Assembly: GCA_022448985.1 (NCBI GenBank)
Contig: JAKVCR010000016.1
Span: 62,001 to 126,000, forward strand
Origin: Roseibacillus sp.
Lineage (GTDB): Bacteria; Verrucomicrobiota; Verrucomicrobiia; Verrucomicrobiales; Akkermansiaceae
Direction: 5' to 3'
DNA: 64,000 nt
Shown here piece by piece: positions 50,195 through 59,359 of this stretch; the stretch's first letter is position 1, and each line of letters starts with the position of its first letter. The notes beneath the pieces were generated by a model that did no database searches, was not told where the DNA came from, and saw only the letters and a list, made by a program, of their open reading frames with translations. The translations under genes and the position numbers were made by a program.

Positions 50195-52294
50195 ATGTCT
50201 GATCATCCCTTTCTGGCCGACGAGTTTCACATCCGCTGGTCACAACTTGTCCCGGAGAAGGTGGAAGTCGATATCGAGGCCGGTATTACGGAAGCGCAGG
50301 GCTACATCGATGGGATCTGCACGGTTTCCGCTGCGGATGCCAACTACGAAAATACCTTCGCCGCGCTTGAATTGGCCACCGAGGCGCTCTCCAGGGGATG
50401 GGGACGCCTCAATCATCTCGCGTCCGTCCGGGATAACGACGCCCAGCGGGAAGCTCTCAACAAGATGCTTCCAAGGGTCACCGCTTTCTACGCCTCCATC
50501 CCCCTCAACGCGGAGCTTTGGTCCACCTTGAAATCTTTTGTCAGCTCCGAGGAAGCGAAAGGCCTCGACCCCGTGTCCAAGCGTTTTGTGGAGGAGACCT
50601 GCGCAGAATTCCGCGATGCCGGCGCGGATCTTTCCCCGGAAAAAAAGGTGCGCATGGCCGACCTGCAAAGCGAGCTGGCCGAGGTCACAAAGAAATTTGG
50701 TGAAAACGTCCTCGATTCCGTCAAAGAGTGGGAGCTCATCGTCGAGGACGAGGGGGAACTAGCCGGGCTTCCCGAGAGTTGCCGGGCAGCTGCCCGCGCA
50801 GATGCAACTGCGAAAGGCCTGGGCTCCGAGGAAGCCCCCTGCTGGCGCTTCACCATGCAGTTCCCCTCCTTCTATCCCGTTCTCCAGTATGCTGAGAGCG
50901 AAGACCTTCGCAAACGCATCTTCGAAGGCCGGGGCACTATAGGTTTTAATGAGAAATTCGATAATTCGGAGCTGGTCTGGCGGATTGTCAAGCTGCGCCA
51001 GGAGAAAGCCGATCTTCTCGGCTTCCCCAATTTTGCCGACCTCAGCCTCCAGCGCAGCATGGTCCGCAACGGAACCCGGGCGATCCGGTTCGTCGAAGAT
51101 CTCCACCACCGAATCGTAGAGGCCTTCCGGGAAGAGTGTTCCCAACTGGAGACCTACAAGGCCGAAAAGACCGATACCCAGCCTTCTCCGCTTGAACCCT
51201 GGGAAGTCTCCTACTGGGCAGAAAAGCAGCGCAGGGAACGCTACGATTTTGATGACGAGGACCTACGCCCCTACTTCCAGGTCGAAAGCGTCATGGAGGG
51301 GCTCTTCGGCCTCACGAGCCGTCTTTTCGGTATTAGCATCACCCCCTGCAAAGGTGCCTACCATGAACCGGGACCCTCCGCCCCCAACGACACGATTGAA
51401 GTCTGGCATCCCGACGTCGCCTTTTACGATCTCCACGATTCCGCCTCAGGCGAGCACCTCGGTTCATTCTATGCCGACTGGCATCCGCGGGAGTCGAAAC
51501 GAAGCGGGGCCTGGATGAACTATCTGGAGACCGGCCTCCCCAAAAAAAATGGGACGGCCCGCAAACCTCATCTCGGCTTGATTACAGGAAACCTTACCAA
51601 GCCGATCGGGGACCAACCCGCCCTCCTTACCCATAGTGAGGTGGAAACCATCTTCCACGAGTTTGGTCACCTCCTTCACCAGCTCCTCAGCGATGTCCCC
51701 GTCAAGAGCCTCGCCGGAGTCAGCGTCCCCCGCGACTGGGTGGAGCTCCCATCCCAGATCATGGAGAACTTCTGCTGGGACCGTGAATCACTCAACTTTT
51801 TTGCCCGCCATCACGAAACCGGGGAGCCCATCCCGGACGACCTCTTTGAGAAAATGATCGCGGCCCGCAATTATATGAGCGCCTCCACCACCATGCGGCA
51901 GCTCGCCCTGGGAAAACTCGACCTTGAATTCCACATCCAGCCCACGCTTTACCTCGATCGTAATCTAGACGAGGTGGATCGCGAGATCCTGACCGAGTAC
52001 AAGGCCACGTTGGCCTCTCCCTCCCCCACCATCGCCCGCCAGTTCAATCACCTCTTTGACAGCCCTGGCGGATACGCCGCGGGATACTACTCCTACAAAT
52101 GGTCGGAGGTTCTCGATGCCGATGCCTTCACCCGCTTCCGGAGCGAGGGGGTCCTCAACCCGGAAACCGGACGCGCCTTCCGGGAAAGCATCCTGAGCAA
52201 GGGCAACTCCCGCCCGGTAGATGAACTCTACCGCGATTTCATGGGCCGCGAGCCAGAATTACAGCCTCTCCTTGAGCGCAACGGGCTGGCCTGA
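50195..52294 (+). CDS. prlC: M3-family oligopeptidase A
   Basis: Cytoplasmic zinc oligopeptidase that degrades short peptides such as cleaved signal peptides. 699 residues. The zinc motif is ETIFHEFGHLLHQLL (HExxH) with the third ligand in PSQIMENFCWD. The C-terminal GGYAAGYYSYKWSEVLDADAF is the substrate-binding Tyr/Gly region of this subgroup. The ATG at 50195 was preferred over the track start 12 residues earlier, since MSDHPFLADEF fits. Followed after 8 bp by a convergent gene. Symbol by family resemblance. Confidence 0.93.
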   Translation: MSDHPFLADEFHIRWSQLVPEKVEVDIEAGITEAQGYIDGICTVSAADANYENTFAALELATEALSRGWGRLNHLASVRDNDAQREALNKMLPRVTAFYASIPLNAELWSTLKSFVSSEEAKGLDPVSKRFVEETCAEFRDAGADLSPEKKVRMADLQSELAEVTKKFGENVLDSVKEWELIVEDEGELAGLPESCRAAARADATAKGLGSEEAPCWRFTMQFPSFYPVLQYAESEDLRKRIFEGRGTIGFNEKFDNSELVWRIVKLRQEKADLLGFPNFADLSLQRSMVRNGTRAIRFVEDLHHRIVEAFREECSQLETYKAEKTDTQPSPLEPWEVSYWAEKQRRERYDFDDEDLRPYFQVESVMEGLFGLTSRLFGISITPCKGAYHEPGPSAPNDTIEVWHPDVAFYDLHDSASGEHLGSFYADWHPRESKRSGAWMNYLETGLPKKNGTARKPHLGLITGNLTKPIGDQPALLTHSEVETIFHEFGHLLHQLLSDVPVKSLAGVSVPRDWVELPSQIMENFCWDRESLNFFARHHETGEPIPDDLFEKMIAARNYMSASTTMRQLALGKLDLEFHIQPTLYLDRNLDEVDREILTEYKATLASPSPTIARQFNHLFDSPGGYAAGYYSYKWSEVLDADAFTRFRSEGVLNPETGRAFRESILSKGNSRPVDELYRDFMGREPELQPLLERNGLA

Positions 52295-52302
52295 ACAGGC
52301 AA

Positions 52303-53844
52303 CTACTTCTCCCGCTCCACTCGAAATCTCTCCGGCAGCCAGGAAGTGGCTAGCACATCGTTGATCTCGGCCACCGCCCCGGACTCCTCCCCGGTCTTGA
52401 ACTCCTTGACGTAGGTCAACTTGAGGAGGGCCATCACGGCTTCGTGACGATTGAAGCTCACCGGCTCATTACGCAAGGCATCGGAAATTTGCCAGTCATC
52501 TCCAAGACCGCGACTGGCATAAGCCAGAACCTTGTGCTTCTCGGCATAATCGTGAAGCATGTAACTTTGCCACTTTTTCTTGTCGTCGTAGCCGCTGACG
52601 TATTGCTCCACCGGATACAGCCACACCCGCATCTCTACCGGGCTTGTCGGCCGCTCGGAGAAAAACTCGTGCCAGGACATATCCCCAATTTCTTCAAAGA
52701 ACTCCCAGAAGACCTTGGGCATCGCCCCCTCGGGAAGCACCAGCAGGCTGCGAGCCTTCTCCCCGGGCAAGCCTACCCGATAGAAAAACTGCGCCTTCCC
52801 ATCCTTCCCAATCACCCGCTGCCGCAAACTCAGCTCGTAGGAACCTGGCTGGGAAAGCGGTTGGAAGTAGCGCTCGAACTTATCCTTGATTGCCTCTGAC
52901 TCCCACACAAAGGGCCGCGCTGCCTTTGCACTGGTGGCATTGAGATACCCCCGGACCACAGTCTCGGCCGTGGCCGCTGCCGGATCATCCGCCATGAGCC
53001 TGCTGAGGTCTGTTCCCTGGGGAGCCGGAAGGTTCAGTTCTTCGTTGGCACGCCTGCCAGCAGTGAGACCTTCCATCCATAAAATGGTCCCCATTATCAA
53101 CGCTCCTACCAGAACCGTGGACACTGCAACCGTGGTCTTGGGATAGTTGCTCATCAGCCAGGAGAAACCGGTCCGGTCGGCAGGGGCCGCCCGCTCATCC
53201 CAATCCCCCTGAGTGTGCTTTTCGCGCCGAAACTCATGCGCGGCCCTGGCGGCTTCCCGGCGCACCAGCACACGGGCATCCACGGGGTTGGCCTTGCCAT
53301 TGCCACAGAACTTTTCCTTCTCCTCCGGCTCCAGGTGGACGATTTTCCCATCCTCGTCCTCCCCGTTGCCTTTGCCCATGACAACCTTCACCCCGTTGGT
53401 CTGGGAGCCGTCCTTTTCGGGGACCGGATCCGAAGCGGTTCCCTCCTCCACTGCCACCTCGCTCCGCTCCTCTTCCTTTTCGTCCGGGACCGTGGCTCCT
53501 CCCTGTTCGTGCCGTGTCAGCCGTTCATCAAGGTGCCCAATGGAATGCGCGAGGGACTCAAGCGCCCTGGCCAACACCAGTTCCACGCTGTTTTCATCCT
53601 CCGATTCCTCGGTCGTTTTCTTATAACGCCCGACCAGCAGCGAGGACTTGTCCGCCACCGAACTCAAATCCACATGCGCGAATTCCTCAGGCAGGCTCAT
53701 ACTGACCGGGATGGCCATCTGTTCGTCGCACTCCCGGTAACGCACTTTCACCAGACATCCCGGGCAGGTCTCCTCCACCATGGGGGAGAGTTCCTCAAAT
53801 TCCACTTCCGCACCGCAAGCGGCACATTTCAAGGTTATGGGCAT
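52303..53844 (-). CDS. zinc-ribbon membrane protein, unknown
   Basis: 513 residues. The N-terminus MPITLKCAACGAEVEFEELSPMVEETCPGC has two CxxC motifs, a zinc ribbon of the MJ0042 type. A charged, low-complexity cytoplasmic region follows (about 60-230) and then one transmembrane helix (TTVAVSTVLVGALIMGTILWM, about 245-265). The C-terminal 240 residues are periplasmic and contain VRGYLNATSAKAARPFVWESEAIKDKFERYF, a pattern often seen in Verrucomicrobia membrane proteins. Function unknown. Monocistronic. Confidence 0.72.
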   Translation of the reverse strand: MPITLKCAACGAEVEFEELSPMVEETCPGCLVKVRYRECDEQMAIPVSMSLPEEFAHVDLSSVADKSSLLVGRYKKTTEESEDENSVELVLARALESLAHSIGHLDERLTRHEQGGATVPDEKEEERSEVAVEEGTASDPVPEKDGSQTNGVKVVMGKGNGEDEDGKIVHLEPEEKEKFCGNGKANPVDARVLVRREAARAAHEFRREKHTQGDWDERAAPADRTGFSWLMSNYPKTTVAVSTVLVGALIMGTILWMEGLTAGRRANEELNLPAPQGTDLSRLMADDPAAATAETVVRGYLNATSAKAARPFVWESEAIKDKFERYFQPLSQPGSYELSLRQRVIGKDGKAQFFYRVGLPGEKARSLLVLPEGAMPKVFWEFFEEIGDMSWHEFFSERPTSPVEMRVWLYPVEQYVSGYDDKKKWQSYMLHDYAEKHKVLAYASRGLGDDWQISDALRNEPVSFNRHEAVMALLKLTYVKEFKTGEESGAVAEINDVLATSWLPERFRVEREK

Positions 53845-54138
53845 CGATGGGTTCCAGCGTTCGCTGATCGGTCGGATCTAGCAAGGCAGAGTTACAATAC
53901 GGCATCGGGAAGGAAACAAGGAAGAAGATGAGATCCCGAGCAGCGTGCTAAATGGGGACTGGCTCCCATTTAACTCACAATCATACGGATTGCTTCAGCT
54001 CTTGCCGTCGTCGCTCGGCGCTTCCTAGCAACGGAAGCGGGAAAGCTGGCTGCAACGTCCTCGGTCCTTGCGATCGCGCTACAATGTTTCAGCCAATTTC
54101 TTTTATCACCCGGCCCTGAAGGGACCGACGGGACTCGC

Positions 54139-54354
54139 TTATTCCCCTGCCGCCCCCGGGCGCTCTCGGTCGTCGGGGCGTATGCGGACGCTTGCCGCAG
54201 TGCTGGTAACCACCTCCCGCTCCTCACCTACAGCTGTCACGGCAGGAGAAGACGAGCCCAGATAGCTATCCACGGGAACAGCCCAAAAGTAAGTTGTCGT
54301 CAACCATGCAAAAATCAGGGTCGCAGCTAACGGCACGAAAAGGCGAACGGTCAT
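54139..54354 (-). CDS. small membrane protein, 71 residues
   Basis: MTVRLFVPLAATLIFAWLTTTYFWAVPVDSYLG gives one membrane segment or uncleaved signal, followed by a polar tail ending RPGAAGE. A good promoter lies 34 bp upstream of the start codon in an AT-rich stretch, which supports it being real. No homology is recognised. Without that promoter I would have treated it as doubtful. Confidence 0.5.
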   Translation of the reverse strand: MTVRLFVPLAATLIFAWLTTTYFWAVPVDSYLGSSSPAVTAVGEEREVVTSTAASVRIRPDDRERPGAAGE

Positions 54355-54387
54355 AAATTGCGCGAATGTAAGGGGTAAAGGAAATGC

Positions 54388-54416
54388 ATTATTTATTAAA
54401 TATCAATTATTTGCAA
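54388..54416 (-). promoter_or_regulatory. candidate sigma-70 promoter
   Basis: Minus-strand TTGCAA (54416-54411) and AATAAT (54393-54388) with exactly 17 bp between them, in a stretch of almost pure A/T. It points at the small membrane protein gene starting at 54354. Confidence 0.55.
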
Positions 54417-54534
54417 CCTTTTAAAGGGTAGCTAACCGGCTGCCTGTAGCTTGAACTCCCATCATCCAGGACCCGCGGTGCTACAAAATCAGCCGGGAGG
54501 AAACGCCGCGGGAAACATCTGCGCCGATTTGAAC

Positions 54535-55968
54535 CTACTTCCGCACCAACACAGTCGGTCGGGAAGTCGTTCCGTAACGGTCAACCGCGCTCACTGCCAC
54601 GGCGCGGGGGGATCCGCTCAAAGTGAAATCCAACCGCCCCCCATGAGTAACCGCCATGGTCTCCCACCGTGAACCGTAACGTGCCTGTAGCACGTACTTT
54701 GATGCAGTTGGAACTCGCGACCAGCGCACCAGCGTTCCGCTCCTTGCCTTGGTCGCGCTGGCACCGGGCGCGGGGGGCTCAGATTTGCTCGCCCACGGCA
54801 TGGGCGGCACAAGAGCGGGGCCAGTATAAATACTCTTTGCCAGCGCGCTGGTGACCCCTCCGCGATTCTGCATGAGAGCCTTCGCGCTCCAGTGTACGTG
54901 CCCGGCGTAATTCTTCCCGATGGTTCGGGAGAGCTTAACCTGACTGACAATTTCACTGGCGGGCCGCCCGGGATCCTCGCTGGACTTGATCCTTGAGGTT
55001 GCAATACCAGGCCAGACCGGTCGGCGGCCCTGGCCACGCCACCAGTTCAAAAGCAGGGTATAACTCTGCGGTCCCTGAATCCTCCAGTAGAGCTGGGGGG
55101 ATAGATAGTCACACCAGCCCGAGACCAGCCATTTGCGCGAATCAGCCGCCAGGTGTTCGTAAGCATTAATATGAGCGGTAGTCCCCCGGGGAACCCCTGG
55201 CTTCCAGATTCCGAACGGGCTGATGCCTATCCTTACCCACGGCTTGGCACCCTTCACCCTCGAGTACATCGAACGCACAAAGGAATTTACATAGCCCCGT
55301 CGCTGCGAAGGCGATTTCCCATCCGGGAAATCAGGCGTGGCGCGACCACCCACCACACTGGGATAGGGATAGAAATAGTCGTCGATATGCACTCCATCCA
55401 CATCGTAGCGCCGCACCACGTCCATGATGACATCAAGCGCCCGCTGGCGGGTAAAGCTGCTCGCGGGGTCCATCCATTTGTGAACCTTGAAGTTGCGGAT
55501 AATGGACGGATGGGTGCGGGAAACATGCCGTGAGGACACGCGGTGATCCTTGTGGGGGACCGCCCGGAAGGGATTGAACCAGGCGTGTACTTCAATATTG
55601 CGCGCATGGGCCTGCTGGATGCAATAGGCCAGTGGATCGTAGCCGGGATCACGCCCCATTGTGCCGGTGAGCCATGGAGACCACGGCTCGATCCTGGACC
55701 GGTAGACCGCATCCGCCTGCGGCCGCACCTGAAAAATAATCGCGTTCATCCGCAGAGAGGCCATCTTGTCGAGGATCCGCCGCAGTTCTGCCTGCTGCGC
55801 CCCCCCGCTGAGTCCCTTCCTGCTGGGCCAGTCAATATTGTAGACGCAAGCGACCCAAGCCGCGCGGAACTCACGATCCGGGGAGGGCGCGTTCTCGCGG
55901 CTCGCAATATAACTCTGGGCGCCTGCTACGGAGAAAAGTCCCATCCACAATGCCAAAAGCCGGATCAT
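54535..55968 (-). CDS. GHL10/DUF187 glycoside hydrolase
   Basis: 477 residues with signal peptide MIRLLALWMGLFSVAGAQ. The catalytic domain EFRAAWVACVYNIDWPSRKGLSG, MNAIIFQVRPQADAVYRS, EVHAWFNPFRAVP, DVDGVHIDDYFYPYP and VRIGISPFGIWKPG is the GHL10 family. E. coli DigH (YddW) of this family cuts denuded peptidoglycan glycans. The C-terminal about 100 residues look like a fibronectin-type-III domain (TLVRWSRVPTASKYVLQARYG). Probable periplasmic cell-wall glycosidase. Confidence 0.88.
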   Translation of the reverse strand: MIRLLALWMGLFSVAGAQSYIASRENAPSPDREFRAAWVACVYNIDWPSRKGLSGGAQQAELRRILDKMASLRMNAIIFQVRPQADAVYRSRIEPWSPWLTGTMGRDPGYDPLAYCIQQAHARNIEVHAWFNPFRAVPHKDHRVSSRHVSRTHPSIIRNFKVHKWMDPASSFTRQRALDVIMDVVRRYDVDGVHIDDYFYPYPSVVGGRATPDFPDGKSPSQRRGYVNSFVRSMYSRVKGAKPWVRIGISPFGIWKPGVPRGTTAHINAYEHLAADSRKWLVSGWCDYLSPQLYWRIQGPQSYTLLLNWWRGQGRRPVWPGIATSRIKSSEDPGRPASEIVSQVKLSRTIGKNYAGHVHWSAKALMQNRGGVTSALAKSIYTGPALVPPMPWASKSEPPAPGASATKARSGTLVRWSRVPTASKYVLQARYGSRWETMAVTHGGRLDFTLSGSPRAVAVSAVDRYGTTSRPTVLVRK

Positions 55969-56064
55969 CGTGCCCTAACAGTTTCAGGTTTCCTAATCAT
56001 TTCCAAGGCGATTCGCACCCGGCGAAAGCGGAAAGGCCCCCCTGCGCGCATCCGCCGCTTCTCC

Positions 56065-57165
56065 CTACCAGTTCAGCTTCTGCAGGGACTTGGGCAGGAA
56101 CTTCCCGTTCTTGCGGACGAGTTTGCCATCAAACCAGATCTCCCCACCCCCATGGTCACTGCGTTGGATGCTCACCATGTCCCAGTGAACCTTGGATTTG
56201 TTTCCATTGCTGGCCTCGTCGTAGGCCTGCCCGGGGGTGAAATGGAAAGAGCCCGCAATTTTCTCGTCAAAGAGAATGTCGCGCATTGGTTCCCGGATCT
56301 CCGGGTTGAAACCCAACGCAAATTCCCCGACATAACGTGCCCCGGCATCACCATCGAGAATCTTATTGATCTCCTTGTTCTTCCCGTCCGCCTCCGCCTT
56401 CACGATCTTGCCTCTCTCAAACTCAAGCACGATGCCGTCAAATGGAATACCGTTGTAGATCGTAGAAGCGTTGTGGGAAATCACTCCATTGACGGAATCT
56501 CGCACGGGGGCGGTGAAACACTCCCCGTCAGGAATGTTGCACTCCCCCCCACAAGGAATGGCGGGAATTCCCTTGATGGAAAACTCAAGGTCCGTTCCCG
56601 GGCCTTTGATGTGCACCCGGTCGGTATTAGTCATCAGTCGGCCCAGGGAGTTCATGGCGGGCTTCAGCGATCTGTAATCAAGAAGGCACACTCGAAAATA
56701 GAAATCCTCAAAGGCCTCCGTGCTCATCCCTGCCTGCTGGGCCATTGCGGCATGCGGCCAACGCAACACACACCATTTCGTTTTTTCCACCCGATGGCGC
56801 AGGACCTTGCGGGTGTGCCCCTGTGCCAGGTCCATCCGCCCGGCCGGCACGTCACTCCATTCCGCGATGTTATGGCTGCCCCGGACCGCTATGTAGGCAT
56901 TCATGTCACGCATCTCAGCCATGCGGTGCTTGGCAAGAAGGCGATACTGCTCGTCGGTCGCCCCCAGAAGAAGTTCCCGCGAAACACGCAGGGAGTTAAC
57001 CGTGACAAAGGGGAGCGCCCCGCGTCTGCGCGCTTCCCTGACTAGGGCAATTCCCACCGCTTCCGGAACATCATAAAGGTCGATAAGAACCTTCTCGCCC
57101 CGTTTCAGGTCAGTCGAGTAGCGCACTAGCTGTCGCGCCAGTTGGTCGATCCTGGGATCGTGCAT
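56065..57165 (-). CDS. M29-family aminopeptidase
   Basis: 366 residues, cytoplasmic metallo-aminopeptidase of the thermophilic M29 family. Typical motifs: an N-terminal domain [22 protein letters not shown], then [27 protein letters not shown] with the metal-binding Glu, [29 protein letters not shown], and [25 protein letters not shown] with the His/Asp ligands. Length is slightly short of the usual 400, because of the N-terminal domain. Cuts N-terminal residues with broad specificity. It lies 29 bp downstream of a small lipoprotein gene's stop? Both are on the minus strand: the lipoprotein gene (57196-57408) precedes it by 30 bp. Confidence 0.92.
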   Translation of the reverse strand: MHDPRIDQLARQLVRYSTDLKRGEKVLIDLYDVPEAVGIALVREARRRGALPFVTVNSLRVSRELLLGATDEQYRLLAKHRMAEMRDMNAYIAVRGSHNIAEWSDVPAGRMDLAQGHTRKVLRHRVEKTKWCVLRWPHAAMAQQAGMSTEAFEDFYFRVCLLDYRSLKPAMNSLGRLMTNTDRVHIKGPGTDLEFSIKGIPAIPCGGECNIPDGECFTAPVRDSVNGVISHNASTIYNGIPFDGIVLEFERGKIVKAEADGKNKEINKILDGDAGARYVGEFALGFNPEIREPMRDILFDEKIAGSFHFTPGQAYDEASNGNKSKVHWDMVSIQRSDHGGGEIWFDGKLVRKNGKFLPKSLQKLNW

Positions 57166-57195
57166 TTTCGCCTCGGCCTCGGAAGAAGTTTAGGC

Positions 57196-57408
57196 CTACT
57201 CGTGGCGCCACTGCTGGTAGGACGGCACCGCGGTCTTTCCCTTCTCGTTGGGATTATCCTCCAAGCTCGGATTGTTCGAATCGAGGCGCTTCCCGAGGTA
57301 GGAATCCTCGAAGGCCCCGCCACCCGCCTTACGGTCATCGACCGTTTCGCAGGAGCACATCACCAGCCCAAGGCCGGCACTTAACAGCACAAAAAACGCA
57401 AGTTTCAC
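57196..57408 (-). CDS. small lipoprotein-like protein, 70 residues
   Basis: Hidden at the end of a longer spurious ORF. From a GTG at 57406-57408 it reads MKLAFFVLLSAGLGLVMCSC, where the second Cys (residue 20) is the likely lipidated residue, although -3 Met makes the lipobox imperfect. The mature part contains FEDSYLGKRLDSNNPSLEDN and ends SYQQWRHE. Upstream of the aminopeptidase gene by 30 bp, so cotranscription is likely. Function unknown. Confidence 0.6.
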   Translation of the reverse strand: MKLAFFVLLSAGLGLVMCSCETVDDRKAGGGAFEDSYLGKRLDSNNPSLEDNPNEKGKTAVPSYQQWRHE

Positions 57409-57585
57409 AGCAAGCGCACTATGCCCCCCCGCCCCGGTGGGGGCAAGTGAAAGCAGCGGCCCGGGGGGAATCTGTCCCACTCCTCTCATTGTGCAAGGTG
57501 GCGGCAGACGGCCCATCGGGCCCTCCCACGCCCACTCCTCCCCGGAGCGCTTGTCTCCACGTGTTTCCGCTCGTAGCATTCCGCC

Positions 57586-58170
57586 GTGATTCGCCTCGGT
57601 ATTCTCGGTTCCGGTTCCGGTTCCAATATGCAGGCCATCCTCGACGCCATCGCCGCGGACGACCTGAAGGCCGAAATCGCCCTCGTCCTCAGCGATATCC
57701 CGGACGCCTACATCCTGGAACGGGCCGCCCGGGCCGGGTTGCCTACCGGCCTGATCAACTGCCGTGATTTCAAATCGAAATTCCCGGAAGAGGCCCAACA
57801 TGAGACTGCCGAAGCGCTCCGCCAATCCGGTGTCGAACTGGTCTGCCTGGCCGGGTTCATGCGCTTGCTGAGCGCTCCCCTCCTCCACGCCTTCGCCGGA
57901 CGTATCATCAATATCCACCCCTCTCTTCTGCCTAGTTTTCCCGGCCTCCGGGCCTGGGCCCAGGCGGTGGAAGCAGGAGCCCGCGAGAGTGGCTGTACCG
58001 TGCACTACGTGGACGCCGGAATGGACACCGGACCCATCATTTCCCAGGCCATGGTCCCCGTTCTTCCCGACGACACCCCGGAATCTCTCCACGCCCGCAT
58101 TCAGGTCGAAGAACACAAGATCTACCCCGCGGCCATCGCAGAAGTTGCCTGCACCCTCAAGCAAGGCTAG
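57586..58170 (+). CDS. purN: phosphoribosylglycinamide formyltransferase PurN
   Basis: Transfers the formyl group from 10-formyl-THF to GAR in purine synthesis. 194 residues, GTG start. LGILGSGSGSNMQAIL is the phosphate-binding loop, the catalytic Asn/His are in INIHPSLLPSFPG, and the Asp is in VDAGMDTGPIISQA. Length is typical. It is monocistronic between unrelated genes. Confidence 0.94.
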   Translation: MIRLGILGSGSGSNMQAILDAIAADDLKAEIALVLSDIPDAYILERAARAGLPTGLINCRDFKSKFPEEAQHETAEALRQSGVELVCLAGFMRLLSAPLLHAFAGRIINIHPSLLPSFPGLRAWAQAVEAGARESGCTVHYVDAGMDTGPIISQAMVPVLPDDTPESLHARIQVEEHKIYPAAIAEVACTLKQG

Positions 58171-58346
58171 CCAATCCCGCCCCTTAAGCTCCCCGGATTC
58201 CGCTATCCAGCCTGGCACGCAATGCCCGGAAGTGCACGGAACGAGGCCCCTAGCGACGTTCTATTTCTGGGCAATCCCCTGCTCGACTTCAGAACCTCAG
58301 GAAATTTCCCATTTTCCCCTTCGAGTTTAGCGAGTAACTCATTCCC

Positions 58347-59261
58347 GTGCCTCACGACTCCCTCCAGACGCTTCGCAAAGCGCTCAACGACACGATCCTG
58401 GGCTCCAAGCAGGCTGCCGACCTCCTTCTCACTGCTCTCCTCGCCCGGGGCCATGCCCTCGTGACGGGCCCGCCCGGGATCGGAAAGACTTCCCTGGCCT
58501 CTACCCTCGCGGCCTCCCTGGGTGGCATCTTCAAGCGCCTCCAGTTTACCCCTGATCTGCTCCCTTCCGATATCCTCGGCTACAATCTCTACCACCAGCA
58601 GAGTGGTGAGTTCGATTTTGTCTCCGGTCCTGTCTTCTCCAACCTCCTTCTGGCCGACGAGATTAACCGCGCTTCACCCCGCACCCAGTCCGCCCTCCTC
58701 GAATCAATGAACGAACGACAGGTTTCCATCGACGGGGAAACAAAAAAACTCCCTGATCCCTTTCTGGTAGTGGCTACCCAGAACGATACCTCGTCCACCG
58801 GAACCTTCCCTCTTCCCGAGCCTCAGCTTGACCGCTTCCTGCTCTCAATCCCGATGGCCCTGCCCCCGGAAGACTGTCAGCTCGATATTCTCAAGCTCCA
58901 CAGCAACGGCGCCGTTGGCCAGGAGGATGTCCCCTGCATCCTGCGCCTCGTGGATCTTGTCACCCTCCAGGAACAGGTCGCCGGGCTTCCAATCTCCGAC
59001 AATCTCCAACGTTATCTCCTCGCTCTCTGCCAATCGGCCCGATCCCTTGCGGGGCAGGACCACGCCGTTTCGGTACGTGGAACGCTCGCCCTGCAGGCCG
59101 CGGCCCGCTCCTATGCCCTCCTCGACGGCCAATCGGCAGTTCACCCCGATCACGTGCAGGCAGTCTTCCCCCACGTCCTGCGGCACCGTCTCCTCACCGA
59201 TGACACTCTTGACCCTGATCCCATCCTGAACAGCGCCCTCGAACAGACACCGGTCCCGTGA
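58347..59261 (+). CDS. MoxR-family AAA+ ATPase
   Basis: 304 residues. Walker A GPPGIGKTSLAS, Walker B LLADEINRASPRTQSALLESMNERQVSIDG, sensor 1 VVATQND, and the LPEPQLDRFLLSI block define the MoxR class. The C-terminal lid domain ends before residue 300. MoxR ATPases assist folding or cofactor insertion of secreted or metalloenzymes, commonly with DUF58 and transglutaminase partners. The first gene of a three-gene run with those two partners. Confidence 0.94.
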   Translation: MPHDSLQTLRKALNDTILGSKQAADLLLTALLARGHALVTGPPGIGKTSLASTLAASLGGIFKRLQFTPDLLPSDILGYNLYHQQSGEFDFVSGPVFSNLLLADEINRASPRTQSALLESMNERQVSIDGETKKLPDPFLVVATQNDTSSTGTFPLPEPQLDRFLLSIPMALPPEDCQLDILKLHSNGAVGQEDVPCILRLVDLVTLQEQVAGLPISDNLQRYLLALCQSARSLAGQDHAVSVRGTLALQAAARSYALLDGQSAVHPDHVQAVFPHVLRHRLLTDDTLDPDPILNSALEQTPVP

Positions 59262-59359
59262 TTCTCGCTACCGATTGTACGCCTCCGGAGGAGATCTTCC
59301 CCTTTTCTGAAACCCACCTTCTCTACTCCGCCCCTTGGAAGGTCCGAAACTGACCCCAA

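Noticed and set aside
53970-54227. Minus-strand ORF of 85 residues near the small membrane protein
   Set aside because: Overlaps the promoter-supported 71-residue gene in another frame, is Arg/Ala-rich, and has no signal or domain.
57196-58218. Minus-strand ORF of 340 residues opposite purN
   Set aside because: Only its last 70 residues, a small lipoprotein, look real. The rest is antisense to purN and its upstream region.
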